From: DASXUG01 sp964620425
GTDB lineage: Bacteria > Pseudomonadota > Gammaproteobacteria > Burkholderiales > Methylophilaceae
Direction of reading: 5' to 3'
Assembly: GCA_964620425.1 (NCBI GenBank)
Contig: CAZUGV010000015.1
Location: forward strand, 1 to 40,272
Length of the DNA: 40,272 nucleotides
Position 1 is the stretch's first letter, and each line of letters starts with the position of its first letter. The translations under genes were made by a program, and so were the position numbers. This document shows, piece after piece, positions 16,379-24,973 of this stretch. The notes under the pieces were generated by a model. That model was not told where the DNA came from. It did not search any database and was given only the letters and a program-made list of their open reading frames with translations.

Positions 16379-16774
16379 TTAAGCCACTACGCAGAGCACT
16401 TCGCCGCCGATACCGGCTGCTTGGGCTTTACGATCAGTCATCACACCCTTGGATGTAGACACAATCGTCACACCAAGACCATTCATTACTTTAGGTATAT
16501 CTTGACTACCACGATACACACGCAAACCAGGACGACTAACGCGATCGATTTTCTCGATCACTGGACGCCCCGCATAATACTTAAGGCTAATGTTTAATTG
16601 CGGCTTGCCATCAACAGCTTGCACAGCAAAATCTTCAATATAACCTTCATCTTTTAAAACGCCAGCAATAGCAGTCTTTAATTTTGATGCAGGCATTGAA
16701 ACTACTGGCTTATTAACGCTTTGTGCATTACGGATACGCGTTAGCATATCGGCAATCGGATCACTCATACTCAT
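16379..16774 (-). CDS. rpsH: Small ribosomal subunit protein S8 (uS8)
   Basis: 131 residues starting MSMSDPIADMLTRIRNA, ending STSKGVMTDRKAQAAGIGGEVLCVVA. S8 is a primary binder of 16S helix 21; in E. coli it represses the spc operon by binding near the L5 start. GGAGG precedes the first ATG by about 10 nt, and that start aligns with the E. coli protein. Confidence 0.98.
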   Translation of the reverse strand: MSMSDPIADMLTRIRNAQSVNKPVVSMPASKLKTAIAGVLKDEGYIEDFAVQAVDGKPQLNISLKYYAGRPVIEKIDRVSRPGLRVYRGSQDIPKVMNGLGVTIVSTSKGVMTDRKAQAAGIGGEVLCVVA

Positions 16775-16790
16775 CGTTCAAATTCCTCCG

Positions 16791-17096
16791 TTACCAACTA
16801 GCTTTAGTGACACCTGGCACTTCGCCACGCATCATCAACTCGCGCAACTTACTACGCGCAATACCAAATTTACTAAACACACCACGTGGACGACCAGTTA
16901 ATGCGCAACGATTACGTAGACGCACAGGACTGGAGTTACGTGGCAAACTTTGCAATTTTAAACGAGCAGCGCGACGGTCTTCTGGTGAAGCATTCAAGTC
17001 GGTTGCAATCGCAGTTAATTCACTGCGTTTTGCTGCAAATTTTTCAACTGTTTCGCGACGTTTTTGTTCGCGTTCAATCATACAAGTCTTAGCCAT
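16791..17096 (-). CDS. rpsN: Small ribosomal subunit protein S14 (uS14), zinc-free long form
   Basis: 101 residues, the long zinc-independent type: RNRCALTGRPRGVFSKFGIARSKLRE has the conserved C-terminal block but only one cysteine there rather than two CxxC pairs. S14 is in the 30S head. This contrasts with S4 and L36 in the same cluster, which keep zinc sites. It lies 7 bp after rplE. Confidence 0.97.
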   Translation of the reverse strand: MAKTCMIEREQKRRETVEKFAAKRSELTAIATDLNASPEDRRAARLKLQSLPRNSSPVRLRNRCALTGRPRGVFSKFGIARSKLRELMMRGEVPGVTKASW

Positions 17097-17103
17097 GTGA
17101 TCC

Positions 17104-17643
17104 TCAGTTTCTAAACGGGAAGCTAAAAGCAGTTAACAATGCACGCGCTTCTTCGTCAGTTTTAGCAGTCGTTGTGATGGTGATATTCATACCACGCAAC
17201 GCATCAATCTTATCGTACTCAATTTCCGGAAAAATAATCTGTTCTTTAACACCCATATTGTAGTTTCCGCGACCATCAAATGATTTAGCAGAAATTCCGC
17301 GGAAGTCACGAATACGAGGAATGGCAATAGTTACCAAGCGATCCAAGAATTCATACATGCGTTCACGACGCAAGGTAACTTTACAGCCAACAGGATAATC
17401 ATCACGGATTTTAAATGCCGCAACAGATTTCTTTGCTTTTGTTACAACGGGCTTTTGGCCTGCGATTTTCTGCATATCGCCCACTGCATTTTCCATTACT
17501 TTTTTATCAGCAACAGCTTCACCAACACCCATATTCAACGTAATTTTTTCAATACGTGGAACTTGCATTGGAGAGGTATATCCAAATTGTTCGGTCAACT
17601 GTTTTACAACAGTCTCTTTATAAAAATCCTTTAAACGAGCCAT
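17104..17643 (-). CDS. rplE: Large ribosomal subunit protein L5 (uL5)
   Basis: 179 residues, as in E. coli. Conserved RIEKITLNMGVGEAV and GCKVTLRRERMYEFLDRL. L5 binds 5S rRNA and contacts the P-site tRNA and S13. It lies 19 bp after rplX in the spc operon. Confidence 0.98.
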   Translation of the reverse strand: MARLKDFYKETVVKQLTEQFGYTSPMQVPRIEKITLNMGVGEAVADKKVMENAVGDMQKIAGQKPVVTKAKKSVAAFKIRDDYPVGCKVTLRRERMYEFLDRLVTIAIPRIRDFRGISAKSFDGRGNYNMGVKEQIIFPEIEYDKIDALRGMNITITTTAKTDEEARALLTAFSFPFRN

Positions 17644-17662
17644 GGTTTTAATTGCTCCCAGC

Positions 17663-17980
17663 TTACGCGTCTACAACTTCGCCATTAGATTTGAATACGC
17701 GTACTTTACGCCCATCATCTAAGACCTTGAAGCCGACACGGTCACCTTTTTGAGTGACTCCGTTAAACAAAGCAACATTGGAAATATCAATTGGCATTTC
17801 TTTATTGATAATACCGCCAGTTACACCTTTCATCGGGTTTGGCTTAGCATGTTTTTTAACCATGTTGACACCTTCAACCACCACATGTCCAGACGGAAGC
17901 ACATTGAGAACAACCCCACGCTTACCTTTATCTTTACCTGTATTTAATACAACTTCATCGCCTTTACGAATCTTGCTCAT
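17663..17980 (-). CDS. rplX: Large ribosomal subunit protein L24 (uL24)
   Basis: 105 residues. The KOW motif is at the N-terminus (IRKGDEVVLNTGKDKGKRG), followed by VEGVNMVKKHAKPNP. L24 starts 50S assembly by binding the 5' end of 23S rRNA. It lies 11 bp after rplN. Confidence 0.98.
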   Translation of the reverse strand: MSKIRKGDEVVLNTGKDKGKRGVVLNVLPSGHVVVEGVNMVKKHAKPNPMKGVTGGIINKEMPIDISNVALFNGVTQKGDRVGFKVLDDGRKVRVFKSNGEVVDA

Positions 17981-17991
17981 CCGACAGCTCC

Positions 17992-18360
17992 TTACAACAC
18001 TTCAGGTGCAAGAGAAACGATTTTCATGAAACGCTCGCTACGTAGCTCACGTGTCACTGGCCCAAAAATACGGGTACCAATCGGCTCTAACTTATTATTT
18101 AACAAAACTGCAGCATTGCCATCAAACTTCACAAGGGAACCATCAGGGCGACGAACACCCTTAGCTGTACGAACAACAACCGCGCTATACACTTCGCCTT
18201 TTTTTACGCGACCACGAGGAGCTGCATCCTTGATACTAACTTTGATAACGTCACCAATGCTTGCGTAACGACGCTTAGAGCCACCCAAAACCTTGATGCA
18301 CATAACAGAACGCGCACCAGTGTTGTCAGCAACATCTAGCTTAGATTGCATTTGAATCAT
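17992..18360 (-). CDS. rplN: Large ribosomal subunit protein L14 (uL14)
   Basis: 122 residues from ATG 18360, the exact family length. MIQMQSKLDVADNTGARSVM and IKVLGGSKRRYA are diagnostic. L14 lies at the subunit interface. A TTG five codons upstream is in frame but forms part of the GGAG ribosome binding site, so it is rejected. It is the first gene of the spc transcript, with its own promoter and a leader of about 120 nt. Confidence 0.97.
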   Translation of the reverse strand: MIQMQSKLDVADNTGARSVMCIKVLGGSKRRYASIGDVIKVSIKDAAPRGRVKKGEVYSAVVVRTAKGVRRPDGSLVKFDGNAAVLLNNKLEPIGTRIFGPVTRELRSERFMKIVSLAPEVL

Positions 18361-18439
18361 GAGAATAATCTCCAACTTAATCCGTTAAACCAACACCAGC
18401 CGCATTATGTGACGGCCAGTAGACCACGGTCAGTATTGG

Positions 18440-18474
18440 GGCACCAGCTAACCAACTAAGGTATTAAGGGTGCC
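18440..18474 (-). promoter_or_regulatory. Structured spc leader (stem-loop near the 5' end)
   Basis: GGCACC/GGTGCC arms at 18469-18474 and 18440-18445 enclose a smaller ACC/GGT hairpin, starting about 7 nt after the predicted spc start site. Further downstream, GACC-GT-GGTC and GGTC/GGCC pairings are possible at 18411-18432. It could be a regulatory or stabilising leader; no known ribosomal-protein site was recognised. Confidence 0.4.
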
Positions 18475-18486
18475 GAAAAGTCCAAC

Positions 18487-18516
18487 ATTATATATCACTT
18501 ATTGCAAATACCGCAA
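18487..18516 (-). promoter_or_regulatory. spc-operon promoter
   Basis: On the minus strand, a TTGCGG -35 (18511-18516) and a perfect TATAAT -10 (18487-18492) are 18 bp apart, giving a predicted start near 18480. The position between rpsQ and rplN is the same as that of the E. coli spc promoter. Confidence 0.72.
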
Positions 18517-18547
18517 CACATTATTTACAACAAATGATAATTAACTA

Positions 18548-18820
18548 TTAAACGCCTGATGCCTTTGAAACTATTTTACTTACCACCCAAGTTTTTGTTT
18601 TGGAGAGTGGACGATTTTCTTGGATTACTACCAAATCACCCTCTTTGCATTGGTTCGTTTCATCATGTGCATGAAACTTATTCGAACGACGAATAACTTT
18701 GCCAATGAGCGGATGTTTAACCTTACGCTCAACCAAAACAGTCACAGTTTTGTCCATTTTATCGCTTACGACACGCCCACTTAGTGTCCGTGCTAATTTT
18801 TCAGCTTGAATTTCACTCAT
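18548..18820 (-). CDS. rpsQ: Small ribosomal subunit protein S17 (uS17)
   Basis: 90 residues, an OB-fold protein. LSGRVVSDKMDKTVTVLVERKVKHP and the later GDLVVIQENRPLSKTKTW are diagnostic. S17 is a primary 16S-binding protein needed early in assembly. It is the last gene of the S10-type operon, 2 bp after rpmC and 187 bp before rplN. Confidence 0.98.
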   Translation of the reverse strand: MSEIQAEKLARTLSGRVVSDKMDKTVTVLVERKVKHPLIGKVIRRSNKFHAHDETNQCKEGDLVVIQENRPLSKTKTWVVSKIVSKASGV

Positions 18821-18822
18821 GA

Positions 18823-19020
18823 TTATACCTGCTTCGCTTTCTCTGCAAGCACTGTACGAACACGCGCTATATCGCGGCGAACCTTGCCTACTTGATCAAC
18901 TTTATTTAACTGTTGAGTTGCTAACTGCATACGCAATGAGAATTGAGCACGACGCAACTCAACCAACTCATTACCTAGCTCTTCAACTGATTTTACTCTT
19001 AATTCAGACGCTTTCATCAT
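18823..19020 (-). CDS. rpmC: Large ribosomal subunit protein L29 (uL29)
   Basis: 65 residues, two long helices: ASELRVKSVEELGNELVELR and QLNKVDQVGKVRRDIARVRT. L29 sits at the polypeptide exit, next to the trigger factor and signal recognition particle docking site. The ATG overlaps the rplP stop by one base, indicating coupling. Confidence 0.97.
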   Translation of the reverse strand: MMKASELRVKSVEELGNELVELRRAQFSLRMQLATQQLNKVDQVGKVRRDIARVRTVLAEKAKQV

Positions 19021-19436
19021 TAGCTCCCAATATGACGCGTAATGAATGTTGTTTCGATTGGCAACTTTGCAGCGGCCAAACGGAAAGCTTCACGCGCTAA
19101 CTCTTCGCTAACGCCATCCATCTCATACAACATTTTACCCGGCTGAATTTGAGCAACGTAGTACTCTGTACTACCTTTACCATTACCCATACGCACTTCA
19201 GCTGGCTTTTTAGAAATTGGCTGGTCAGGGAAAATACGAATCCACACACGACCGCCACGCTTAATGTGACGAGTCATAACACGACGCGCCGCTTCAATTT
19301 GACGAGCAGTGATCCGACCACGACCAATAGCTTTCAGGCCGTACTCACCAAAACTCACCTTGTTACCTGTAGTTGCAATGCCTTTATTTCGGCCTTTTTG
19401 CATTTTTCGATATTTTTGTCTAGCTGGCTGTAGCAT
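19020..19436 (-). CDS. rplP: Large ribosomal subunit protein L16 (uL16)
   Basis: 138 residues starting MLQPARQKYRKMQKGRNKG; ARRVMTRHIKRGGRVWIRIFPD follows. L16 shapes the peptidyl transferase region and A-site tRNA contact. Its start lies 17 bp inside the end of rpsC, an overlap longer than the usual few bases, so translation is likely coupled. Confidence 0.98.
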   Translation of the reverse strand: MLQPARQKYRKMQKGRNKGIATTGNKVSFGEYGLKAIGRGRITARQIEAARRVMTRHIKRGGRVWIRIFPDQPISKKPAEVRMGNGKGSTEYYVAQIQPGKMLYEMDGVSEELAREAFRLAAAKLPIETTFITRHIGS

Positions 19437-20133
19437 TTTTCGCCCCTGGCTTTCTTACTTTTTTCTCTGGTTCTGCGGCTGCAACAACTGGTTGTTCAAC
19501 GCCATTGTTAAAAACCTCACCTTTAAATACCCATACCTTAATTCCGATGATACCGTATGTTGTTAGCGCTTCAGCTACACCGTAATCGATATCAGCACGG
19601 AGTGTATGCAAAGGAACGCGACCTTCACGATACCATTCTGTACGTGCAATTTCGATACCATTCAATCGACCAGAGCTCATGATCTTAATTCCCTGAGCAC
19701 CTAAACGCATAGCATTTTGCATGGCACGCTTCATCGCACGGCGGAACATAACACGCTTTTCAAGCTGTTGTGCAATACTCTCAGCAATTAAAGTTGCATC
19801 GATTTCTGGCTTACGCACCTCTTCAATATTTAGGTGGACTGGAACACCCATCAAACCTTGGAGGCTAGAGCGTAAAGTTTCAATATCTTCACCTTTTTTG
19901 CCAATGACTATTCCTGGACGAGCACTATAAATAGTGATTTTCGCATTCTTAGCAGGACGCTCAATCAACACTTTACTAACAGCTGCATTTGTTAATTTTT
20001 TCTTTAGAAACTCACGTACTTTAATGTCACTAATGAGCATTCCTGGGAAATTTTTACTATTGGCATACCAACGTGACGTCCAGTTCTTCTGAACACTCAA
20101 ACGGAAACCAATTGGATGTATCTTCTGACCCAT
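19420..20133 (-). CDS. rpsC: Small ribosomal subunit protein S3 (uS3)
   Basis: 237 residues. MGQKIHPIGFRLSVQKNW start, KH domain with the GIVIGKKGEDIETLR loop near 75-90, and a C-terminal S3 domain (GIEIARTEWYREGRVPLHTLRADIDYG). S3 lines the mRNA entry channel and has helicase activity with S4 and S5. The basic Ala/Lys-rich tail runs into the rplP start. Confidence 0.98.
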   Translation of the reverse strand: MGQKIHPIGFRLSVQKNWTSRWYANSKNFPGMLISDIKVREFLKKKLTNAAVSKVLIERPAKNAKITIYSARPGIVIGKKGEDIETLRSSLQGLMGVPVHLNIEEVRKPEIDATLIAESIAQQLEKRVMFRRAMKRAMQNAMRLGAQGIKIMSSGRLNGIEIARTEWYREGRVPLHTLRADIDYGVAEALTTYGIIGIKVWVFKGEVFNNGVEQPVVAAAEPEKKVRKPGAKNATAS

Positions 20134-20143
20134 AACGATTCCT

Positions 20144-20473
20144 TTAGTTACCGACTGTCACAGTGATGTGACAGGTAGGTTTGATAATCCGTCCAGCGCG
20201 ACCTTTTGCACGTGCACGAATACGCTTAAGCACAATACCTTTATCAACATAAATTGAAGTTACTTTCAATTCGTCGATATCAGCGCCTTCATTATGTTCA
20301 GCATTGGCAATCGCAGACTCAACCACTTTCTTAATAATTTCAGCACCTTTTTTAGGACTGAAGTTTAAGATATTAAGCGCAAAGTCAACTTTTTTACCAC
20401 GCACCATATCAGCCACCAAACGCGCTTTTTGTGGGGATAGATGAACACCTTTTAATACTGCAGATACTTGCAT
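20144..20473 (-). CDS. rplV: Large ribosomal subunit protein L22 (uL22)
   Basis: 109 residues. KGVHLSPQKARLVADMVRGK and the extended beta-hairpin RIRARAKGRAGRIIKPTCH that lines the exit tunnel and affects macrolide binding. It has 10-bp gaps to rpsS and rpsC on either side. Confidence 0.98.
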   Translation of the reverse strand: MQVSAVLKGVHLSPQKARLVADMVRGKKVDFALNILNFSPKKGAEIIKKVVESAIANAEHNEGADIDELKVTSIYVDKGIVLKRIRARAKGRAGRIIKPTCHITVTVGN

Positions 20474-20482
20474 CTTTATCTC

Positions 20483-20758
20483 CTACTTCTTCGCTTTTTT
20501 ATCGGCGGCATGACCTTTAAACGTACGGGTCAATGCAAATTCACCGAGTTTATGGCCAACCATGTTTTCAGAAATCAACACTGGAATGTGTTGCTTGCCA
20601 TTATGGATCGCAATGGTCAAACCAATAAAATCAGGCAAAATTGTAGATCGACGAGACCAAGTTTTAATTGGCTTACGATCGCGTGTTGCCGCAGCAACTT
20701 CTACTTTTTTCGCTAGATGCCCATCAATAAACGGGCCTTTTTTAATTGAACGTGCCAT
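20483..20758 (-). CDS. rpsS: Small ribosomal subunit protein S19 (uS19)
   Basis: 91 residues. MARSIKKGPFIDGHLAKKV and ENMVGHKLGEFALTRTFKGH are diagnostic. S19 pairs with S13 in the 30S head near the A site. It lies 5 bp after rplB. Confidence 0.98.
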   Translation of the reverse strand: MARSIKKGPFIDGHLAKKVEVAAATRDRKPIKTWSRRSTILPDFIGLTIAIHNGKQHIPVLISENMVGHKLGEFALTRTFKGHAADKKAKK

Positions 20759-20763
20759 ATTGA

Positions 20764-21597
20764 TTACCTCTTATTCGCTGGACGACGAGCAACGCGCATA
20801 TTATCTGTACGCTTATTGCTACGAGTACGATAACCCTTGGTTGGCGTACCCCATGGACTGACCGGGTTCATACCAGCAGCTGTTTTACCTTCACCACCAC
20901 CGTGCGGGTGATCAACCGGGTTCATTACCACACCGCGAACAGTTGGACGAACACCACGCCAGCGCATTGCACCAGCTTTGCCGATTGAGCGCAATGAATG
21001 CTCTTCATTACCCACTTCACCAATCGTAGCTTTACAATCCACGTGAACGCGACGCACTTCACCAGAACGCAGACGTAATTGAGCGTAACTACCTTCACGC
21101 GCTAATAACTGCACAGAAGTACCAGCTGAACGCGCCAATTGAGCACCTTTACCTGGCTGCAACTCGATACAATGAATAGTGCTACCTACTGGGATATTAC
21201 GTAGTGGCAATGCATTACCAACTTTAATTGGCGCTTCTGATCCACTTAACAACTGCGCACCAGCCGCAATACCGCGGGGAGCAATAATGTAACGACGCTC
21301 ACCATCCGCATAGCATAACAATGCAATGTGCGCTGTACGGTTTGGATCGTACTCAATATGCTCTACTTTTGCTGGAATGCCATCTTTATTGCGACGGAAA
21401 TCTACAATACGGTAGTGCTGCTTATGTCCACCACCTTGATGGCGAACAGTGATGCGACCATTATTATTACGGCCAGCATTTTTGCTTTGACTTTCCAACA
21501 GCGGCGCATAAGGTTTGCCCTTGTGCAAATCAGGTGTAACCACCTTGACTACACTGCGACGCCCTGGAGAAGTTGGTTTGACTTTAACTAATGCCAT
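20764..21597 (-). CDS. rplB: Large ribosomal subunit protein L2 (uL2)
   Basis: 277 residues. Central RNA-binding region (NNGRITVRHQGGGHKQHYR, then GQ-type SH3 fold) and the C-terminal VRGVVMNPVDHPHGGGEGK loop containing the histidine near the peptidyl transferase centre. L2 is required for subunit association. It follows rplW by 11 bp. Confidence 0.98.
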   Translation of the reverse strand: MALVKVKPTSPGRRSVVKVVTPDLHKGKPYAPLLESQSKNAGRNNNGRITVRHQGGGHKQHYRIVDFRRNKDGIPAKVEHIEYDPNRTAHIALLCYADGERRYIIAPRGIAAGAQLLSGSEAPIKVGNALPLRNIPVGSTIHCIELQPGKGAQLARSAGTSVQLLAREGSYAQLRLRSGEVRRVHVDCKATIGEVGNEEHSLRSIGKAGAMRWRGVRPTVRGVVMNPVDHPHGGGEGKTAAGMNPVSPWGTPTKGYRTRSNKRTDNMRVARRPANKR

Positions 21598-21608
21598 ATC
21601 TTCTCTCC

Positions 21609-21929
21609 TTATTCGCCTGCTGCGAAGTTAATTTCTTGACCTGGCTTCAAGCTTACATAAGCCTTCTTCCAATCTTTACGACGACCCATTACACGGCCAG
21701 CGCGCTTTTCTTTGCCTTTAACGTTCAACACGTTAACATCTTCCACTTCAACTTTAAAAACCAACTCAATCGCTGCTTTGATTTCAAGTTTAGTAGCATC
21801 CGTGCGCACCTTGAAAGCAATTTGCTGATATTTATCAGCAACATATGTTGCTTTTTCAGTGATTTGTGGCGCCAAGATTACCTGCAACAAACGATCTTGC
21901 GTATGAATCAAATTTAGATTTGCACTCAT
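21609..21929 (-). CDS. rplW: Large ribosomal subunit protein L23 (uL23)
   Basis: 106 residues. RLLQVILAPQITEKATYVAD, VEVEDVNVLNVKGKEKRAGR and the basic GRRKDWKKAYVSL. L23 borders the exit tunnel and is the docking site of trigger factor. The start overlaps the rplD stop in an ATGA junction. Confidence 0.97.
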   Translation of the reverse strand: MSANLNLIHTQDRLLQVILAPQITEKATYVADKYQQIAFKVRTDATKLEIKAAIELVFKVEVEDVNVLNVKGKEKRAGRVMGRRKDWKKAYVSLKPGQEINFAAGE

Positions 21930-22552
21930 GCTAGCATCTCCTCTAATCTCTTAACTGCGCCAGTTGTCGCAATCACGTTGGGGAAACGCACCAAACTTAC
22001 AGGATCAACATACTGAGCCTCAACCACAAGCACATTCGGCAAGTTACGTGATGCTAGATACAAGTTTTCATCAAACGCATCAACCAACACTAAAACGCCC
22101 TGCTCATAACCAAAACCTTTAATTTTTTCAGCCATTTGCTTTGTTTTTGGTGAATCCACAACAAACTCTTCAACCACATTCAAACGCTCTTGACGCACCA
22201 ACTCAGAAAGAATTGAACGCATACCAGCACGGAAAACCTTACGGTTTAATTTATGGCTAAAATTTTCATCTGGACTATTGGGGAAAGCGCGACCGCCTCC
22301 ACGCCAGATTGGGCTTGAACTCATACCTGAACGCGCACGACCTGTACCTTTTTGGTTCCAAGGCTTGTGCGTTGTATGGCTAACATTACCACGACCTAAC
22401 TGAGCACGCGTTGCAGTGCGGGCATTTGCCTGGTAGGCAACAACCACCTGATGCACCAACGCCTCATTGAATTCGCGACCAAAAGTCACTTCGGAAAGTT
22501 CCAAACCAGCTTTGGTTGGCTTACCGTTTTTATCGATTAACTTAATTTCCAT
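21926..22552 (-). CDS. rplD: Large ribosomal subunit protein L4 (uL4)
   Basis: 208 residues. VVAYQANARTATRAQLGRGNV and the tunnel-lining loop PWNQKGTGRARSGMSSSPIW are diagnostic. In E. coli L4 also represses its own operon at transcription and translation; whether that holds here is unknown, because the leader sits before rplC rather than before rpsJ. It begins 2 bp after rplC. Confidence 0.98.
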   Translation of the reverse strand: MEIKLIDKNGKPTKAGLELSEVTFGREFNEALVHQVVVAYQANARTATRAQLGRGNVSHTTHKPWNQKGTGRARSGMSSSPIWRGGGRAFPNSPDENFSHKLNRKVFRAGMRSILSELVRQERLNVVEEFVVDSPKTKQMAEKIKGFGYEQGVLVLVDAFDENLYLASRNLPNVLVVEAQYVDPVSLVRFPNVIATTGAVKRLEEMLA

Positions 22553-22554
22553 GA

Positions 22555-23217
22555 TTAGCCCCCGCGACTCTTAGTTAGCTTCGCTTTGATAGCTGGACGC
22601 ACAACAACATCACCGCCTTTAGAGCCAGGAATTGCACCCTTAATCAACAAAAGGTTACGCTCAACATCAACGCGAACCACTTGCAGATTTTGAGTAGTTA
22701 CTTTCACCGCACCCAAATGACCCGGCATACGCTTACCTGGGAAAACACGACCAGGATCTTGCGCCATACCGATAGAGCCCGGCACATTGTGTGAACGTGA
22801 GTTACCGTGAGATGCACGGTTTGAAGAGAAGTGATGACGCTTAATCGCACCAGCAAAACCTTTACCTAACGAAGTACCAGTCACATCAACCAACTGACCC
22901 GCTTGAAAAATTTCAACTGTTACGTTGCCACCAACTGTATAGTTAGCTAACACTTCGTCAGTCACTGAGAATTCTTTAACACCAGAACCCGCTGAAACAC
23001 CCGCTTTAGCAAAGTGACCAGCAAGCGCCTTACCTACACGGCTAGCACGACGCTCACCATGAGTAACTTGCAATCCTGTATAACCATCGCTTTGCAGTGT
23101 TTTAATCTGCGTCACACGGTTAGGCACAACCTCTAGCACGGTTACTGGAATGCTTTCGCCTTCATCAGTAAACAACCGAGTCATACCCACCTTGCGACCA
23201 ACAAGCCCTAAGCTCAT
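22555..23217 (-). CDS. rplC: Large ribosomal subunit protein L3 (uL3)
   Basis: 220 residues. MSLGLVGRKVGMTRLFTDEG start, and the central loop RASHGNSRSHNVPGSIGMAQDPGRVFPGKRM that reaches the peptidyl transferase centre and carries the methylated Gln in E. coli. AAGGA lies 8 nt before the ATG. It is first behind an internal promoter. Confidence 0.98.
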   Translation of the reverse strand: MSLGLVGRKVGMTRLFTDEGESIPVTVLEVVPNRVTQIKTLQSDGYTGLQVTHGERRASRVGKALAGHFAKAGVSAGSGVKEFSVTDEVLANYTVGGNVTVEIFQAGQLVDVTGTSLGKGFAGAIKRHHFSSNRASHGNSRSHNVPGSIGMAQDPGRVFPGKRMPGHLGAVKVTTQNLQVVRVDVERNLLLIKGAIPGSKGGDVVVRPAIKAKLTKSRGG

Positions 23218-23243
23218 GATCGATATCCTTATAATTAATTAAA

Positions 23244-23267
23244 GGGTTGATTACAATTGACCAACCC
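23244..23267 (-). promoter_or_regulatory. rplC leader hairpin
   Basis: The arms GGGTTG and CAACCC (23244-23249, 23262-23267) form a 6-bp stem about 14 nt after the predicted start. An A/T-rich tract follows before the rplC ribosome binding site. It could be an L4-type control site or a simple 5' stabiliser. Confidence 0.4.
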
Positions 23268-23286
23268 AGTTTTTACGAGAGGGCGG

Positions 23287-23315
23287 ATTATAGCCCACTC
23301 ACACCAAAATTACAA
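23287..23315 (-). promoter_or_regulatory. Promoter for rplC and downstream S10-operon genes
   Basis: On the minus strand, TTGTAA (23310-23315) and a perfect TATAAT (23287-23292) are 17 bp apart, with a predicted start near 23280. It lies in the 119-bp rpsJ-rplC gap, so rpsJ itself is outside this transcript. Confidence 0.72.
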
Positions 23316-23336
23316 CACAACTTACTACTTTTTTAT

Positions 23337-23645
23337 TTACAACTTAATTTCTACATCAACGCCTGCTGGCAGATCTAACTTCATTAATGCATCGACTGTT
23401 TTATCCGTAGGATCAACGATGTCCATTAAACGTTGATGCGTACGAATCTCAAATTGATCGCGTGACGTTTTGTTCACATGTGGTGAACGCAGAATATCAA
23501 AACGCTCGATTCGAGTCGGCAAAGGAACCGGGCCTTTTACCACAGCACCTGTGCGCTTTGCTGTCTCTACAATTTCTTGAGCAGATTGATCAATCAAACG
23601 ATAATCAAATGCTTTCAAGCGAATACGAATTTTTTGAGCTGCCAT
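23337..23645 (-). CDS. rpsJ: Small ribosomal subunit protein S10 (uS10) / NusE
   Basis: 102 residues. QKIRIRLKAFDYRLIDQSA, LPTRIERFDILRSPHVNK and QFEIRTHQRLMDI are diagnostic. S10 is a 30S head protein and also binds NusB and NusG in antitermination. It appears to be expressed from tuf read-through, since a hairpin but no promoter lies between tuf and rpsJ. Confidence 0.98.
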   Translation of the reverse strand: MAAQKIRIRLKAFDYRLIDQSAQEIVETAKRTGAVVKGPVPLPTRIERFDILRSPHVNKTSRDQFEIRTHQRLMDIVDPTDKTVDALMKLDLPAGVDVEIKL

Positions 23646-23665
23646 TTTTTTTCCTTTAAAGAGCG

Positions 23666-23692
23666 AAACGGCAAGCCAATGGCTTGCCGTTT
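23666..23692 (-). terminator. Hairpin between tuf and rpsJ (partial terminator or attenuator)
   Basis: A perfect 12-bp stem, AAACGGCAAGCC (23666-23677) with GGCTTGCCGTTT (23681-23692), has a 3-nt loop. On the minus strand the stem is followed by CGCTCTTT rather than a long U-run, so termination is probably partial and lowers rpsJ relative to tuf. Confidence 0.65.
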
Positions 23693-23710
23693 TAGATTTA
23701 ACTACCTGAA

Positions 23711-24901
<1,191 letters not shown>

Positions 24902-24973
24902 AATATTCTTCCTTTAATTTTTTAAACTATTAATTGCTGAACCAGTCACTTATAAACCAGCAAACACTGATGA

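Noticed and set aside
18361..18375. TTG start five codons upstream for rplN
   Set aside because: It overlaps GGAG; ATG 18360 gives the exact 122-residue L14.
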